Assembly (NCBI GenBank): GCA_964561115.1
Contig: CAZLOE010000003.1
Coordinates: 11,441 to 75,440 of the forward strand
Source: CAZBSE01 sp964561115
Lineage (GTDB): Bacteria; Actinomycetota; Humimicrobiia; Humimicrobiales; Humimicrobiaceae
Reading direction: 5' to 3'
DNA: 64,000 bases
The notes under the pieces were generated by a model. That model was given only the letters and a program-made list of their open reading frames with translations. It searched no databases and was not told where the DNA came from. Shown here piece by piece: positions 9,339 through 18,224 of this stretch (positions are counted from its first letter, which is position 1; each line of letters starts with the position of its first letter). A program made the position numbers and the translations under genes.

Positions 9339-9950
9339 TTAAATACCTCCACAAATATTGTTCCATACCTTACTGGTATCAGGATGTAATAACCTGTTTC
9401 TTTTTACAACATATATTATATTATTTTTATAAACCTCTAATAAACATAAATCAATGTTTTTTAAAGCAAGATCCCTGCATTTCTCTACACCATCATAATC
9501 TCTGTTTTTCTCAATTTTATCAGAAATAAAAAAAATCTTATCCTCAAGACTCATATTGCAGTATCCAACAGTATGAAATTTAATCGCCTTCAGCACCTTT
9601 TTTTTAGAAATATCAAAATCCCTTGAAACCAGATAAGCGCCTACAAAACCGTGTATTAAAGGCGGTGATTTTAACGCAAAACTGCTGACCTTAAGTTTAT
9701 TATTTATTGCCGTCTCTACCAGCTCTTTATAACTGAACACTTTACCATAATCATGCAATATACATACAATACCAAGATTATAAAAATCCAGATCAGCATG
9801 ATGCTTTTCTGCCATTATACCCGCATACTCCAGTGTATTAATAGAATGCTGGTATAAAGAAACAGGCATAACAGACTTAATCTTTTCAATCAAACCTTTA
9901 AGATATTCTTTTTGCTCTGCACTCAAAGCAAGATCATTTATAAAGTCCAT
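9339..9950 (-). CDS. yqeK: YqeK-type HD-domain hydrolase
   Basis: The 203-residue HD-superfamily protein has the metal-binding histidine in the early HSINTLEYA helix, the HD doublet in CILHDYGK, and a later HGFVGAYLV plus IKFHTVG histidine, the layout of YqeK. Family members hydrolyse diadenosine tetraphosphate (Ap4A) symmetrically. The start overlaps the nadD stop by 17 nt and the stop is next to the LCP start, so it sits in the conserved nadD-yqeK-LCP-rsfS operon. The substrate is inferred from family and context. Confidence 0.87.
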   Translation of the reverse strand: MDFINDLALSAEQKEYLKGLIEKIKSVMPVSLYQHSINTLEYAGIMAEKHHADLDFYNLGIVCILHDYGKVFSYKELVETAINNKLKVSSFALKSPPLIHGFVGAYLVSRDFDISKKKVLKAIKFHTVGYCNMSLEDKIFFISDKIEKNRDYDGVEKCRDLALKNIDLCLLEVYKNNIIYVVKRNRLLHPDTSKVWNNICGGI

Positions 9951-10569
9951 GTTTTATTATATAATTGCTGACCCCTTCGGGTACGAGATAATCTATTGGT
10001 CGGCCGCTCTTTAATCTATTTCTTATATCGGTTGAAGAAATAGACAGAGCTGGTATCTCCATAATATATATTTTCTTATAGGATTCCTCATCACTGCTGA
10101 AAAGTTTTTTTCTCAGACCCTCTATTCGTGTTATATCATATCCCGGTCTTGTAGCAGCTATGAATTTACATAGTGAGATTATTTCATCGGTGTTTTTCCA
10201 GGTAAGTATTTCTAGAATAGCATCGGCACCGGTAACAAAATATAGTGATGATTTTTTACCATACTTTTTCTTTAGCTGCCTTACTGTATCTATGGTATAG
10301 GACTTTTTTTTCCTCTCTATCTCCATTCTGGAAACAAAAAAGTTACTATTGGAAGAAGTGGCGATGACAGCCATTATATACCTGTCTTCCGAATCTGCTA
10401 TTTCCTGTTTATCTTTATGCGGTGGATTACCTGTAGGTATAAATATCACCCTGTCCAGATTAAATTGACTCAATGCTTCCTGAGCAGTAACCAGATGGCC
10501 GCTATGAATAGGGTTAAATGTTCCCCCCATAATACCTATTTTTTGTCCTTGCTTTTTATCTTTTCCCAT
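9934..10569 (-). CDS. nadD: Nicotinate-mononucleotide adenylyltransferase
   Basis: NadD makes deamido-NAD from nicotinate mononucleotide and ATP. The nucleotidyltransferase signature GGTFNPIHSGH is near the N-terminus, with the C-terminal SISSTDIRNRL motif, both diagnostic. I place the start at the ATG at 10569 (M-G-K-D-K-K): AGGA lies 6 nt upstream and the ATG follows the proA stop (TAA) by one base. An ATG 24 nt further upstream is in frame but lies inside proA and has no ribosome binding site. The product is about 211 residues, normal for the family. Confidence 0.95.
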   Translation of the reverse strand: MGKDKKQGQKIGIMGGTFNPIHSGHLVTAQEALSQFNLDRVIFIPTGNPPHKDKQEIADSEDRYIMAVIATSSNSNFFVSRMEIERKKKSYTIDTVRQLKKKYGKKSSLYFVTGADAILEILTWKNTDEIISLCKFIAATRPGYDITRIEGLRKKLFSSDEESYKKIYIMEIPALSISSTDIRNRLKSGRPIDYLVPEGVSNYIIKHGLYK

Positions 10570-10570
10570 A

Positions 10571-11827
10571 TTATTTCCTAATCTGACCATCACCCAGCAC
10601 TATAAACTTATTGGTGGTCAGTTCTCTTAATCCCATAGGTCCCCGCCAGTGAAGTTTCTGAGTACTTATTCCTATTTCCGTACCCATTCCGAATTGTTCA
10701 CCATCCGTAAACCTGGTAGAAGCATTGACAAAGACAGTAGATGAGTCTATGGCATTAGTAAAATAAATCGAATTCTTATAACTTGAAGTGATAATAGTTT
10801 CAGTGTGATGTGAGCCATATTTATTTATATGTTTTACTGCTTCCTCTATACTTCCGATGATCTTTACCGCCATCTTGTAATCCAGATATTCCTTATACCA
10901 GTCTTCTTCAGAAGCAAGTTTAATAGAGGGATAAAGTTTTTTAGATTCACTGCAGCCCAAGAGTTCCACATTTTTAGACTCAAGATTCTTAAGGACCAGA
11001 GGTAGTATTTTACCAGCTGCATCCTTATGTACCAGTAACTTCTCGGCTGCATTGCAAACACTTGGCCGCTGGGTCTTTGAATTTATTATTATTTCCGAAA
11101 TAACATCTTCTCTTATGCCCTCCAGCATATTATCAATATAAACATGGCAGTTTCCTATTCCGGTCTCGATCACAGGCACCTTCGAATTTTCTACTACACT
11201 ATCGATCAGATCCTTACCCCCTCTTGGGATAAGGACATCTATATACTGCCTTAGCTGCATCAATCTGACTGCATCTTCCCTGCCGGTAGTGGGGATTATC
11301 TGTATTATACTCTGGGGAAAATTATTATTTTCCAGAGCTCTGCCCATCACTTCGACCAGCTTCTTATTAGTATTGATGGCATGAGAGCTTCCTCTTAAAA
11401 CGATGCAATTTCCTGCCTTTACACACAGAACTGAAGCATCCACAGTAACGTCAGGCCTGGCTTCATATATTACTCCCACTACTCCCAGCGGGACCCTGAC
11501 ATTTTTTAAAATCAATCCGTTGGGAAGATTATATCCGAAAATAATCTCTCCTACCGGATCGGTAAACCTGATTACTTTATCTATACTTTCTGCTTTTTTT
11601 TCTATCCTCGGCCTGTCAAATTTCAACCTGTCCAGTAGACTTTCAGATATTCCCTCCCGGGCAGACTTTTTCAGATCTTTTTCATTCTCTTTTATGATCT
11701 CCCCGGCACTGCTGACAAGATATTCTGAAATATCAGAGAGTATTTTATTTTTAACCACAGTACCTGCATTTGAAATAAGGCCGGTACTTTCTTTTGCTCT
11801 TTTTGCTATTTCTAAGACTATATCCAT
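10571..11827 (-). CDS. proA: Gamma-glutamyl phosphate reductase
   Basis: The 418-residue aldehyde-dehydrogenase-fold enzyme is the second step of proline synthesis, reducing gamma-glutamyl phosphate to the semialdehyde with NADPH. The family segments GVIYEARPDVTVDA, CVLRGS-like, LIPRGGKDLI and the catalytic cysteine region TQRPSVCNAAE are all visible, as is the C-terminal RFTDGEQFGMGTEIGIST. It follows proB by 47 nt and runs into nadD. Together proB and proA give glutamate semialdehyde; proC is not in the window. Confidence 0.97.
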   Translation of the reverse strand: MDIVLEIAKRAKESTGLISNAGTVVKNKILSDISEYLVSSAGEIIKENEKDLKKSAREGISESLLDRLKFDRPRIEKKAESIDKVIRFTDPVGEIIFGYNLPNGLILKNVRVPLGVVGVIYEARPDVTVDASVLCVKAGNCIVLRGSSHAINTNKKLVEVMGRALENNNFPQSIIQIIPTTGREDAVRLMQLRQYIDVLIPRGGKDLIDSVVENSKVPVIETGIGNCHVYIDNMLEGIREDVISEIIINSKTQRPSVCNAAEKLLVHKDAAGKILPLVLKNLESKNVELLGCSESKKLYPSIKLASEEDWYKEYLDYKMAVKIIGSIEEAVKHINKYGSHHTETIITSSYKNSIYFTNAIDSSTVFVNASTRFTDGEQFGMGTEIGISTQKLHWRGPMGLRELTTNKFIVLGDGQIRK

Positions 11828-11874
11828 AAGCTTCCCTAATTTTAATTATTATAACATAAAACTGCCCGAGTAAA

Positions 11875-13011
11875 TTAATCCTTAAAAACTACCAGGCAAT
11901 CCCTGTGAATTACTTCACTGCACATAGCATCATTAAATTCAGATAAAATCTTTTTCTGGTTCTTGCCCTTTATTTTTAATATATCATCACTGGAAAAATT
12001 ACTTATTCCCTTAGCAATAAGTTTATTGTCCATGGAAAACACTTTTAATGTATCGCCTTTATTAAACTTCCCGCTGACTTTTACCACCCCTACCGGCAGG
12101 ATGCTTTTGCCTTTATTTAACACAGCCTCTTCTGCCCCCTTATCTATGATTATGGCACCCTTGGTCTTCATACCGAAAGCTATCCATTTCTTTATGCTTT
12201 TTACCTTCTTCATAGTCTGTGGAGCAAAAAAAGTCCCCACATTTTTTCCGGCAAGGATCTCATCAAGTACATTTATTCTTCTGCTGTTGGCGATTATGGT
12301 CTTTATACCTGAAAAAGAGCAAATCTTTGCTGCCTTTATTTTAGACTCCATTCCTCCAATACCATAAGTCGAGCCGATCCCTCCTGCCGCACTCTCAATA
12401 TTTTTATCTATTCTGTCGATATATGAAATAAGCTTTGCATCCCTGCTGGTCCTCGGATTTTTATCATACATCCCTTCAATATCAGTTAAAATCACCAGAA
12501 CATCCGCCTCTGCCAAAACTGAAACCAGGGCTGCCAGCTCGTCATTATCCCCAAACTTTATTTCATCTACAGCCGCGCTGTCGTTCTCGTTTATTAAGGG
12601 AATCACACCTAAATCAATTAAATTTCTTATAGTATTTCTAATATTCAAATACTGCTCCCTTCTAGTAGTATCCTCCTGGGTAAGTAGTATCTGGCCTATT
12701 TTTAAGCCGTTTTTAGAAAACAGATCACCATACAGCTTCATAATTTTCACCTGACCTATAGATGCTGCCGCCTGGAGCAGAGTTATTTCCTGCGGTTTTT
12801 TTGATATATTTAAATCTTCCAGACCGGCAGCTATGGCACCGCTGGTAACTATCATCACTTCAATACCTCTCTTGGCCAGAGAGCTTACTTCGTTTACAAA
12901 TTTCTCTATATTGGCCCTGTCCAGTCCGCCTGTTTTTAAGGTAAGACTGCTGGAACCTATCTTTATTACCATTTTTTTAATATTTTTAAGACATCTTCTT
13001 TTATCTGTCAT
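11875..13011 (-). CDS. proB: Glutamate 5-kinase with C-terminal PUA domain
   Basis: This is the first enzyme of proline synthesis, phosphorylating glutamate. The 378 residues contain an amino-acid-kinase domain (about 1-260) with KIGSSSLT at the N-terminus, VTSGAIAAGL, LINENDSAAVDEIKFGDND and the substrate-loop segment LTDIEGMYDKNP. A PUA domain (about 280-370) carries GVVKVSGKFNKGDTL. The PUA domain is usual in longer ProB enzymes. proB starts 22 nt after the obg stop, in the typical actinobacterial order obg-proB-proA-nadD. Confidence 0.97.
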   Translation of the reverse strand: MTDKRRCLKNIKKMVIKIGSSSLTLKTGGLDRANIEKFVNEVSSLAKRGIEVMIVTSGAIAAGLEDLNISKKPQEITLLQAAASIGQVKIMKLYGDLFSKNGLKIGQILLTQEDTTRREQYLNIRNTIRNLIDLGVIPLINENDSAAVDEIKFGDNDELAALVSVLAEADVLVILTDIEGMYDKNPRTSRDAKLISYIDRIDKNIESAAGGIGSTYGIGGMESKIKAAKICSFSGIKTIIANSRRINVLDEILAGKNVGTFFAPQTMKKVKSIKKWIAFGMKTKGAIIIDKGAEEAVLNKGKSILPVGVVKVSGKFNKGDTLKVFSMDNKLIAKGISNFSSDDILKIKGKNQKKILSEFNDAMCSEVIHRDCLVVFKD

Positions 13012-13032
13012 GATTTACCTCACATGTAAAGT

Positions 13033-14340
13033 CTATTCTACAAGTGAAAAAACCAGATCACCGATGATCACTGTGCTTCCTTCTTTAACACCCATCTTTT
13101 TTAACCTGTCTGCAATCCCCATTTTCTTAAGCCTGTTTTTTAAATGATCCAGTGCTTCCTCATTGCTCAGATCTGTCATTGCCACCATTCTCTCTATTTT
13201 CTTATTTTTAACCACATATTCACTGTTATTTTTTTCAATCTCAATTTTATCCATCCCCGATTTACTATCATTCAGGCTGTAAACACTGACTTTCCCCGCT
13301 TTATCAGGACTGCTCTCTTCATCCTTCCGGATCTTTCTTCTATATTCATCTACTCTTTGATATAAATCTTCTACCAGTTTATCGAGGCCTTTTCCTGTGA
13401 CCGCCGAAATCAGAAATACTTTTTTGCCACTTCTATTTTCAAGGACTTTTTTGATCTTGACCAGTTCACTGCTGTCCGGTACCAGATCGATTTTATTTAT
13501 CACCACCACATAATCTTTTTTATATACATCAATATTATATAGTCTTATCTCTTCTCTTAAAATATCAAAAGTCTCAATTATTTCCTGTATTTTATCTATA
13601 ATCCTCTGCCCGTCTAAGATCACCACAATCATTGCAGTTCTTGTTATGTGCCTTAAGAACTTATCTCCCAGACCGACTCCCCTGTGAGCGCCTTTTATCA
13701 ATCCAGGCACATCCGCAACCACAAAATCTTCATCATTTATTTTTACCATTCCAAGATTGGGGGTTAAAGTGGTAAAGGGATAATCTGCAATCTTAGGTTT
13801 AGCAGCTGATATTCTGCTTATTATAGTAGATTTGCCTGAATTTGGAAATCCGACCAGTGCCACATCAGCGACAAGCCTAAGTTCCAGATTGACCCAGAAA
13901 TCCTCTGTCTTTTCCCCTATTTCTGCAAAGGAAGGGAATCTTCTTTTGGAAGATACAAAACTCGAATTTCCCCTGCCTCCTATTCCACCTTTAGCAATGA
14001 CAATCTTACTCCCTGAGCTGTCCAGGTCCGCAATTACATTTCCCCTATCATCTTTGATTACTGTTCCGATAGGTACTTTTATAATTAAATCTTTCCCATC
14101 TTTTCCGTTTTTATTGTTTGATTCTCCTCTTTTACTGTTTTCAGCTTTAAAATGTATCTTTTTCCGGAATCCGTATAAGGTACTCAGATCTCCAGTGGCC
14201 CGTATGATCACATCTCCGCCTTTTCCTCCGTTCCCCCCGCTGGGGATCTTTTTTGCCCCGCTTTTCAATTTAAAAAAGGTGACAGCGCCGTCTCCGCCAT
14301 TTCCAGCCTTTATATTGATTTTAGCTTCATCTAAAAACAT
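13033..14340 (-). CDS. obg: GTPase Obg/CgtA
   Basis: This is a ribosome-associated GTPase involved in 50S assembly and the stringent response. The 435 residues comprise the glycine-rich Obg fold (about 1-158; GNGGDGAVTF and GGNGGKGGDV), and the G domain with Walker A GFPNSGKST, switch DYPFTTLTPNLG, G3 DVPGLIKGAH and NKID. A C-terminal OCT domain (about 355-430) is found in Gram-positive Obg proteins. In related genomes obg directly follows rpmA; here three accessory genes separate them. proB follows closely. Confidence 0.97.
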   Translation of the reverse strand: MFLDEAKINIKAGNGGDGAVTFFKLKSGAKKIPSGGNGGKGGDVIIRATGDLSTLYGFRKKIHFKAENSKRGESNNKNGKDGKDLIIKVPIGTVIKDDRGNVIADLDSSGSKIVIAKGGIGGRGNSSFVSSKRRFPSFAEIGEKTEDFWVNLELRLVADVALVGFPNSGKSTIISRISAAKPKIADYPFTTLTPNLGMVKINDEDFVVADVPGLIKGAHRGVGLGDKFLRHITRTAMIVVILDGQRIIDKIQEIIETFDILREEIRLYNIDVYKKDYVVVINKIDLVPDSSELVKIKKVLENRSGKKVFLISAVTGKGLDKLVEDLYQRVDEYRRKIRKDEESSPDKAGKVSVYSLNDSKSGMDKIEIEKNNSEYVVKNKKIERMVAMTDLSNEEALDHLKNRLKKMGIADRLKKMGVKEGSTVIIGDLVFSLVE

Positions 14341-14401
14341 ATCATTCCGCGTTTTTTCCTTTCCCGGTCAAATCTTAAAACCATTAAGGACTTGGGTTTA
14401 A

Positions 14402-15418
14402 TCACAGTTTAAAAATCGCTTTATATATTTTTCTTTTCAGCATCAGATCCAGGCCCTTTTTAAAATCAGAAAGCGGAATAACTTCTGATATGAGAGGAGA
14501 TAAATCCAACTTTTTTTCTATTACTATATCATAAGCCAGTTTTAAATCCTTTGGAGTCGCTGAATAAGAGCTTTTTATGACCAGTTCTCTTTTATATACT
14601 TTTTCAAAATCAATCTCGAATCTGCTTTCCTGGCCGGAAGCTCCGAAAATATTGATGGCTCCCCCGTCTCTGATATAAGAAAGAGCTTCACCCATAGTAT
14701 TTTTGCTGGTCACAGTAAGTATGGCAATATCTGCACCAATACCAGTGATTTTTTTGACTTCTTTTAAAGTATCCTGACAGGACGGGTTTATAATGTAATC
14801 CGCTCCAATATTTTTAGCCTGAGATAACCGTCTGCTGTCCAGGTCAACAGCGATCACCCTGCCCCCTGAAAGTTTTATTAACTGGATAAAAAGCATTCCG
14901 ATGACTCCTGATCCTACCACAGAAAATATGTCGTTTTTTAAAAATGTTATTCTTTCCACAGCTCTAATACAGCAGGCCAGCGGCTCTATAAATAATGATT
15001 CAATAAGATTAAAATCGGCAGGTATTTTAAAGGTAGTATATTTTATATGTTCCTTTGATAATCTTATATACTGACAGAATGAACCAGGGAAAATATTAGT
15101 CTCCTTAAAGTGCCTGCACATAGAATGATTACCGTGCAGGCAGTAATGACATTGGTAACAGGGTATATGATGAGCTGCCACCACAATATCTCCCACATCA
15201 AATCCTTCTACATCCCCTCCTATTTCAATTATTTTTCCCACTACTTCGTGCCCGAACACTGCCGGTTTTTTAACTTCAGGATCAAATATTTTTACAATAT
15301 CTGAACCGCATAGGCCTGTATACATCATCTCTATCAACATCTCATCTTCCTGTATCTCAGGCTTATCCATTTCTTCCAGTTTAAACTTATCCTTGTTATA
15401 ACAGAACAGAGCTTTCAT
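14402..15418 (-). CDS. Zinc-dependent medium-chain alcohol dehydrogenase (sorbitol/threonine dehydrogenase-like)
   Basis: The 338-residue MDR-family dehydrogenase has catalytic-zinc ligands in GLCGSD (Cys) and FGHE (His-Glu). Structural-zinc cysteines lie in CYQCHYCLHGNHSMC. The nucleotide-binding segment is VVGSGVIGMLF, with an acidic residue after the second strand (VDLDSRRL) favouring NAD. The sequence belongs with polyol/threonine-type dehydrogenases, but the substrate cannot be assigned. It overlaps the neighbouring dehydrogenase gene by 23 nt and appears to be a divergent duplicate of it. The pair plus a TauE permease interrupt the usual rpmA-obg order, suggesting an accessory catabolic insertion. 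Confidence 0.85.
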   Translation of the reverse strand: MKALFCYNKDKFKLEEMDKPEIQEDEMLIEMMYTGLCGSDIVKIFDPEVKKPAVFGHEVVGKIIEIGGDVEGFDVGDIVVAAHHIPCYQCHYCLHGNHSMCRHFKETNIFPGSFCQYIRLSKEHIKYTTFKIPADFNLIESLFIEPLACCIRAVERITFLKNDIFSVVGSGVIGMLFIQLIKLSGGRVIAVDLDSRRLSQAKNIGADYIINPSCQDTLKEVKKITGIGADIAILTVTSKNTMGEALSYIRDGGAINIFGASGQESRFEIDFEKVYKRELVIKSSYSATPKDLKLAYDIVIEKKLDLSPLISEVIPLSDFKKGLDLMLKRKIYKAIFKL

Positions 15419-16460
15419 AAGTATTACATCTTATATTATATTTTATACCTTTACCTTTACTCATAAGTTCCAATGCCTTTATCAGTTCTTCAAGCGGCAT
15501 ATCTGCTGTTATAAACTTAGCCGCATCAATACGGCCCGAGGTTATTAATCCAAATGCTTTACTCACATATTCAGGAGTATGATGGTACACGCCCTTTATA
15601 TTCAGCTCCGAGTAGTGGATCAGACCTGTATCAATATTAATAGAAGTACCGGGCATGCAGCCCCCGAATAGATTTATCAAAGCACCTTTCCTGCCCATCA
15701 GTATAGTCATCTCCCATACTTTAGGGATCCCTGTAGCATCAATTGCTACATCCACACCTCTATTACCTTCAGTCAATCTCTTTACCTCCAATACCTGATC
15801 AGATGCTTTAGCTGCGCTGACAGTATGATCTGCACCAAACTCACTTGCATAACCCAGCCTTTCTTCTGACAGGTCAACCGATATTACAACCGCACCCTTA
15901 AGTTTGGCCAGCGCTACAAACATAAGACCGATAGGTCCTGCTCCGTTAACCACTACTGTGCTTCCTGCTTCAATACCCGACTGCTCTACGCCGTGGACCA
16001 CACAGGACAGCGGTTCCAGGATTGCTGCTTCCCGGTATTGTATATTATCAGGTAAAACAAATGAATTTTTTCTTAATATATTCCCTGGAACCCTTATATA
16101 CTCAGCATAGGCACCATTGTTGTATACCAGATTCTCGCAAATGGAGTACCTGCCTATCTTGCAGTAATAGCACTTATAACAGGGTACACTGTTTACTGCT
16201 ACTATCCTGTCTCCCACTTTGAAATTATCCACTTCATCACCTATCTCTACAATATCACCCGACCATTCATGACCAAATACTGAAGCCTTTTTTATCATTT
16301 TAGGGTGGCCTCTCATATAAGTCTTCACATCCGAACCGCAGGTAAGCGCGCTTCTTATTTTCACCAGAGCTTCGCCCTCTCCTATCACAGGTATTTCTAT
16401 TTCTTCATATCTTATATCCTGCGGACCATAAAACAGCTGAGCTTTCATTTTACCCTTCAT
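15396..16460 (-). CDS. Zinc-dependent medium-chain alcohol dehydrogenase (sorbitol/threonine dehydrogenase-like)
   Basis: The 354-residue MDR dehydrogenase is a paralogue of the gene that follows. Catalytic-zinc residues are in LTCGSD and FGHEW, and structural-zinc cysteines in CYKCYYCKIGRYSIC. The Rossmann segment is VVNGAGPIGLMFV, with VDLSEERL following. The start is either of two in-frame ATGs (16460 or 16448); the inner one gives the usual MKAQL start. It is first of an overlapping pair, so the two enzymes are probably made together and may act on successive or alternative polyol-type substrates. That role is inference; no sugar or polyol transporter is adjacent. Confidence 0.85.
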   Translation of the reverse strand: MKGKMKAQLFYGPQDIRYEEIEIPVIGEGEALVKIRSALTCGSDVKTYMRGHPKMIKKASVFGHEWSGDIVEIGDEVDNFKVGDRIVAVNSVPCYKCYYCKIGRYSICENLVYNNGAYAEYIRVPGNILRKNSFVLPDNIQYREAAILEPLSCVVHGVEQSGIEAGSTVVVNGAGPIGLMFVALAKLKGAVVISVDLSEERLGYASEFGADHTVSAAKASDQVLEVKRLTEGNRGVDVAIDATGIPKVWEMTILMGRKGALINLFGGCMPGTSINIDTGLIHYSELNIKGVYHHTPEYVSKAFGLITSGRIDAAKFITADMPLEELIKALELMSKGKGIKYNIRCNTYESSVLL

Positions 16461-16611
16461 AAATCCTCACTGCTTTGATATCTTTAAAAAACCTTTTTTT
16501 AATATGTTACCTAAATATTACAGGAAGAATCTACCGAGTCAAGCAAATAAAAAACCATCAGTTTAAAATAATAAGTAAATATCTCTGCATTCTTACAGAT
16601 GTTTTTCTAAT

Positions 16612-17412
16612 CTAAAAAAATAACTGCCTGCCGGTAAAACTGGAAAATAAATCTAATGCTACTCTAATTATGGTTATGACCAGAAGTATAATAAAAGTGA
16701 TTTTTATGACCTTCGGTTTTGTTTTTATATTTAGATATGTACCGATTCTTGAACCCGCGATAGATCCCAGAGCTACTGAAAGTCCTAAAAAGAAATCAAA
16801 TCTGACCACCATAAGCTTTCCTATAACTCCAAATATCGAACTACAGAATATAATCATAAGGGAGGTGCCTATAGCGATTTTTAAGGGGAAGCCAAAGATA
16901 AATACCAGAAGCGGGACATAAAGTGCTCCACCTCCGATTCCCAGTAAACCAAAAACAAATCCAGCTACTAATGAAATAGGTATGACCTTGAAATAGCATC
17001 TCTTATCCGGAACAAGATTTACCGCAATACTGCTTTCTTTAATATCTCTGCCGCTGTCTCTTTTTATATAAAATAATCCAATAGAAAGAATTGCAGCACA
17101 AATATAGACCATCTTTATAGCTGTAGCCGGTATGTATTTGGTAAAATATGAACCAAAAAAATAGCTGACAGCACTGGTAAGGCCCAAAATAAATCCAAAT
17201 CTGATATTGATAGTTTTTTGGAGGTAATTAAACAGCGTCCCAAAAGAGCCGGCAAAGAAGGTCTGCAGTGCAGATATTGCCGTAGCGATCTTTACTTCTA
17301 CATTAGTAATATATAACAATATTGGGAGGACCAACATACCGCCGCCTATTCCCAGAAACCCTGCTACAATCCCCCCTAATACTCCGATTCCAAAAAACTC
17401 TAAGTATTCCAT
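16612..17412 (-). CDS. TauE/SafE family membrane permease
   Basis: The 266-residue integral membrane protein has two homologous halves, each starting with a glycine-rich helix: GGIVAGFLGIGGGMLVLP near the N-terminus and AGFVFGLLGIGGGALYVP near residue 155. This is the signature of the TauE/SafE (DUF81) family, which exports sulfite, sulfoacetate or other small organosulfur or organic anions. The substrate is unknown. No Shine-Dalgarno is visible; a TATAAT (17424-17429) ends 11 nt upstream of the ATG, so the transcript could be nearly leaderless. It is upstream of the two dehydrogenases, with a 151-bp gap. Confidence 0.88.
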   Translation of the reverse strand: MEYLEFFGIGVLGGIVAGFLGIGGGMLVLPILLYITNVEVKIATAISALQTFFAGSFGTLFNYLQKTINIRFGFILGLTSAVSYFFGSYFTKYIPATAIKMVYICAAILSIGLFYIKRDSGRDIKESSIAVNLVPDKRCYFKVIPISLVAGFVFGLLGIGGGALYVPLLVFIFGFPLKIAIGTSLMIIFCSSIFGVIGKLMVVRFDFFLGLSVALGSIAGSRIGTYLNIKTKPKVIKITFIILLVITIIRVALDLFSSFTGRQLFF

Positions 17413-17537
17413 ATTGTTTTATTATTATAAAGAACACAAAAGAAAATTTAAAAAGATAGATAATCTGATATTACAGAAGCTTGAACACCATATATTATCC
17501 ATACTCTATTCAGTTAAGTCAGGATTCCGGAGGGTCA

Positions 17538-17792
17538 TTACGCAGAAATAATATTTATTACTTTACCTTTTTTACTTCTCTTTACAAATTCAACTACGCC
17601 ATCAGCCCTGGCAAAAAGAGTATGGTCTCTTCCCATACCGACATTAAGACCCGGCTTATATTTAGTCCCCCTCTGCCTTACAAGAATATTTCCGGCATTG
17701 ACCACCTGGCCTCCGGATTTTTTTATACCTAAAAATTTCGGATTACTGTCTCTTCCATTTCTGCTGCTTCCAACACCCTTTTTACTTGACAT
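17538..17792 (-). CDS. rpmA: 50S ribosomal protein L27
   Basis: L27 sits at the peptidyl-transferase centre, and its N-terminal tail contacts the P-site tRNA. The 84 residues include SSRNGRDSNPKFLGIK, GGQVVNAGNILVRQRGTK and VGMGRDHTLFARADG, all family-diagnostic. The N-terminus is M-S-S-K-K-G rather than the common A-H-K-K-G, with no long Prp-cleaved extension. No prp gene lies between rplU and rpmA. It starts 12 nt after rplU. Confidence 0.97.
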   Translation of the reverse strand: MSSKKGVGSSRNGRDSNPKFLGIKKSGGQVVNAGNILVRQRGTKYKPGLNVGMGRDHTLFARADGVVEFVKRSKKGKVINIISA

Positions 17793-17804
17793 AAGTTTCT
17801 CCTA

Positions 17805-18125
17805 TTATTTTTTCTTCATATTTATTTTATCCATATGCAGTATAGTAAGTAACTGCCTGTGCCCTACCTTTCTCCTGTACCTTTTTTTGGGCTTATATTT
17901 AAAAGCAATTACTTTATCTCCCTTAATCTGTTTCATTATAGTAGCTTTGACTTCAGCTTTTGAAAGTATAGGTTTACCGATCTCTATTTTATTACCATCA
18001 CTTATAAGATTGACATCTTTAAGGGTGATCTTATCTCCTTCTTTTCCTTCAATTCTTTCTACTACTATATTTTTATTTTCTTCTACCTTATATTGTTTTC
18101 CGCCGCTTGTGATTATCGCGTAAAT
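17805..18125 (-). CDS. rplU: 50S ribosomal protein L21, predicted ATT start codon
   Basis: The reading frame gives a complete 106-residue L21. Its first residues after the start are YAIITSGGKQYKV (the family begins M-Y-A-x-x-x-x-G-G-K-Q), and the end includes YKPKKRYRRKVGHRQ. The codon at the expected Met position is ATT (18123-18125), six bases after a perfect GGAGG (18132-18136). No ATG, GTG or TTG occurs in frame near the N-terminus; the first in-frame ATG is in the second half of the gene. ATT initiation is known for infC. Position between rng and rpmA is the conserved one. It is easily missed by gene finders that allow only ATG, GTG and TTG. Confidence 0.93.
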   Translation of the reverse strand: MYAIITSGGKQYKVEENKNIVVERIEGKEGDKITLKDVNLISDGNKIEIGKPILSKAEVKATIMKQIKGDKVIAFKYKPKKRYRRKVGHRQLLTILHMDKINMKKK

Positions 18126-18136
18126 TTTAATCCTCC
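18123..18136 (-). promoter_or_regulatory. Shine-Dalgarno and ATT start of rplU
   Basis: GGAGG at 18132-18136, a six-base spacer (ATTAAA), then ATT at 18123-18125 as the initiation codon. Just upstream a weak hairpin can form (ACTCT at 18141-18145 with AGAGT at 18157-18161). It could belong to an L21 leader, but it is short. Confidence 0.75.
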
Positions 18137-18224
18137 GTCTACTCTCTATAAATTACAGAGTGAAATATTAACACATACCATATAAATCTGTCAATTTCAA
18201 AGATTTGCTGTTCCCCAAGCCGTC

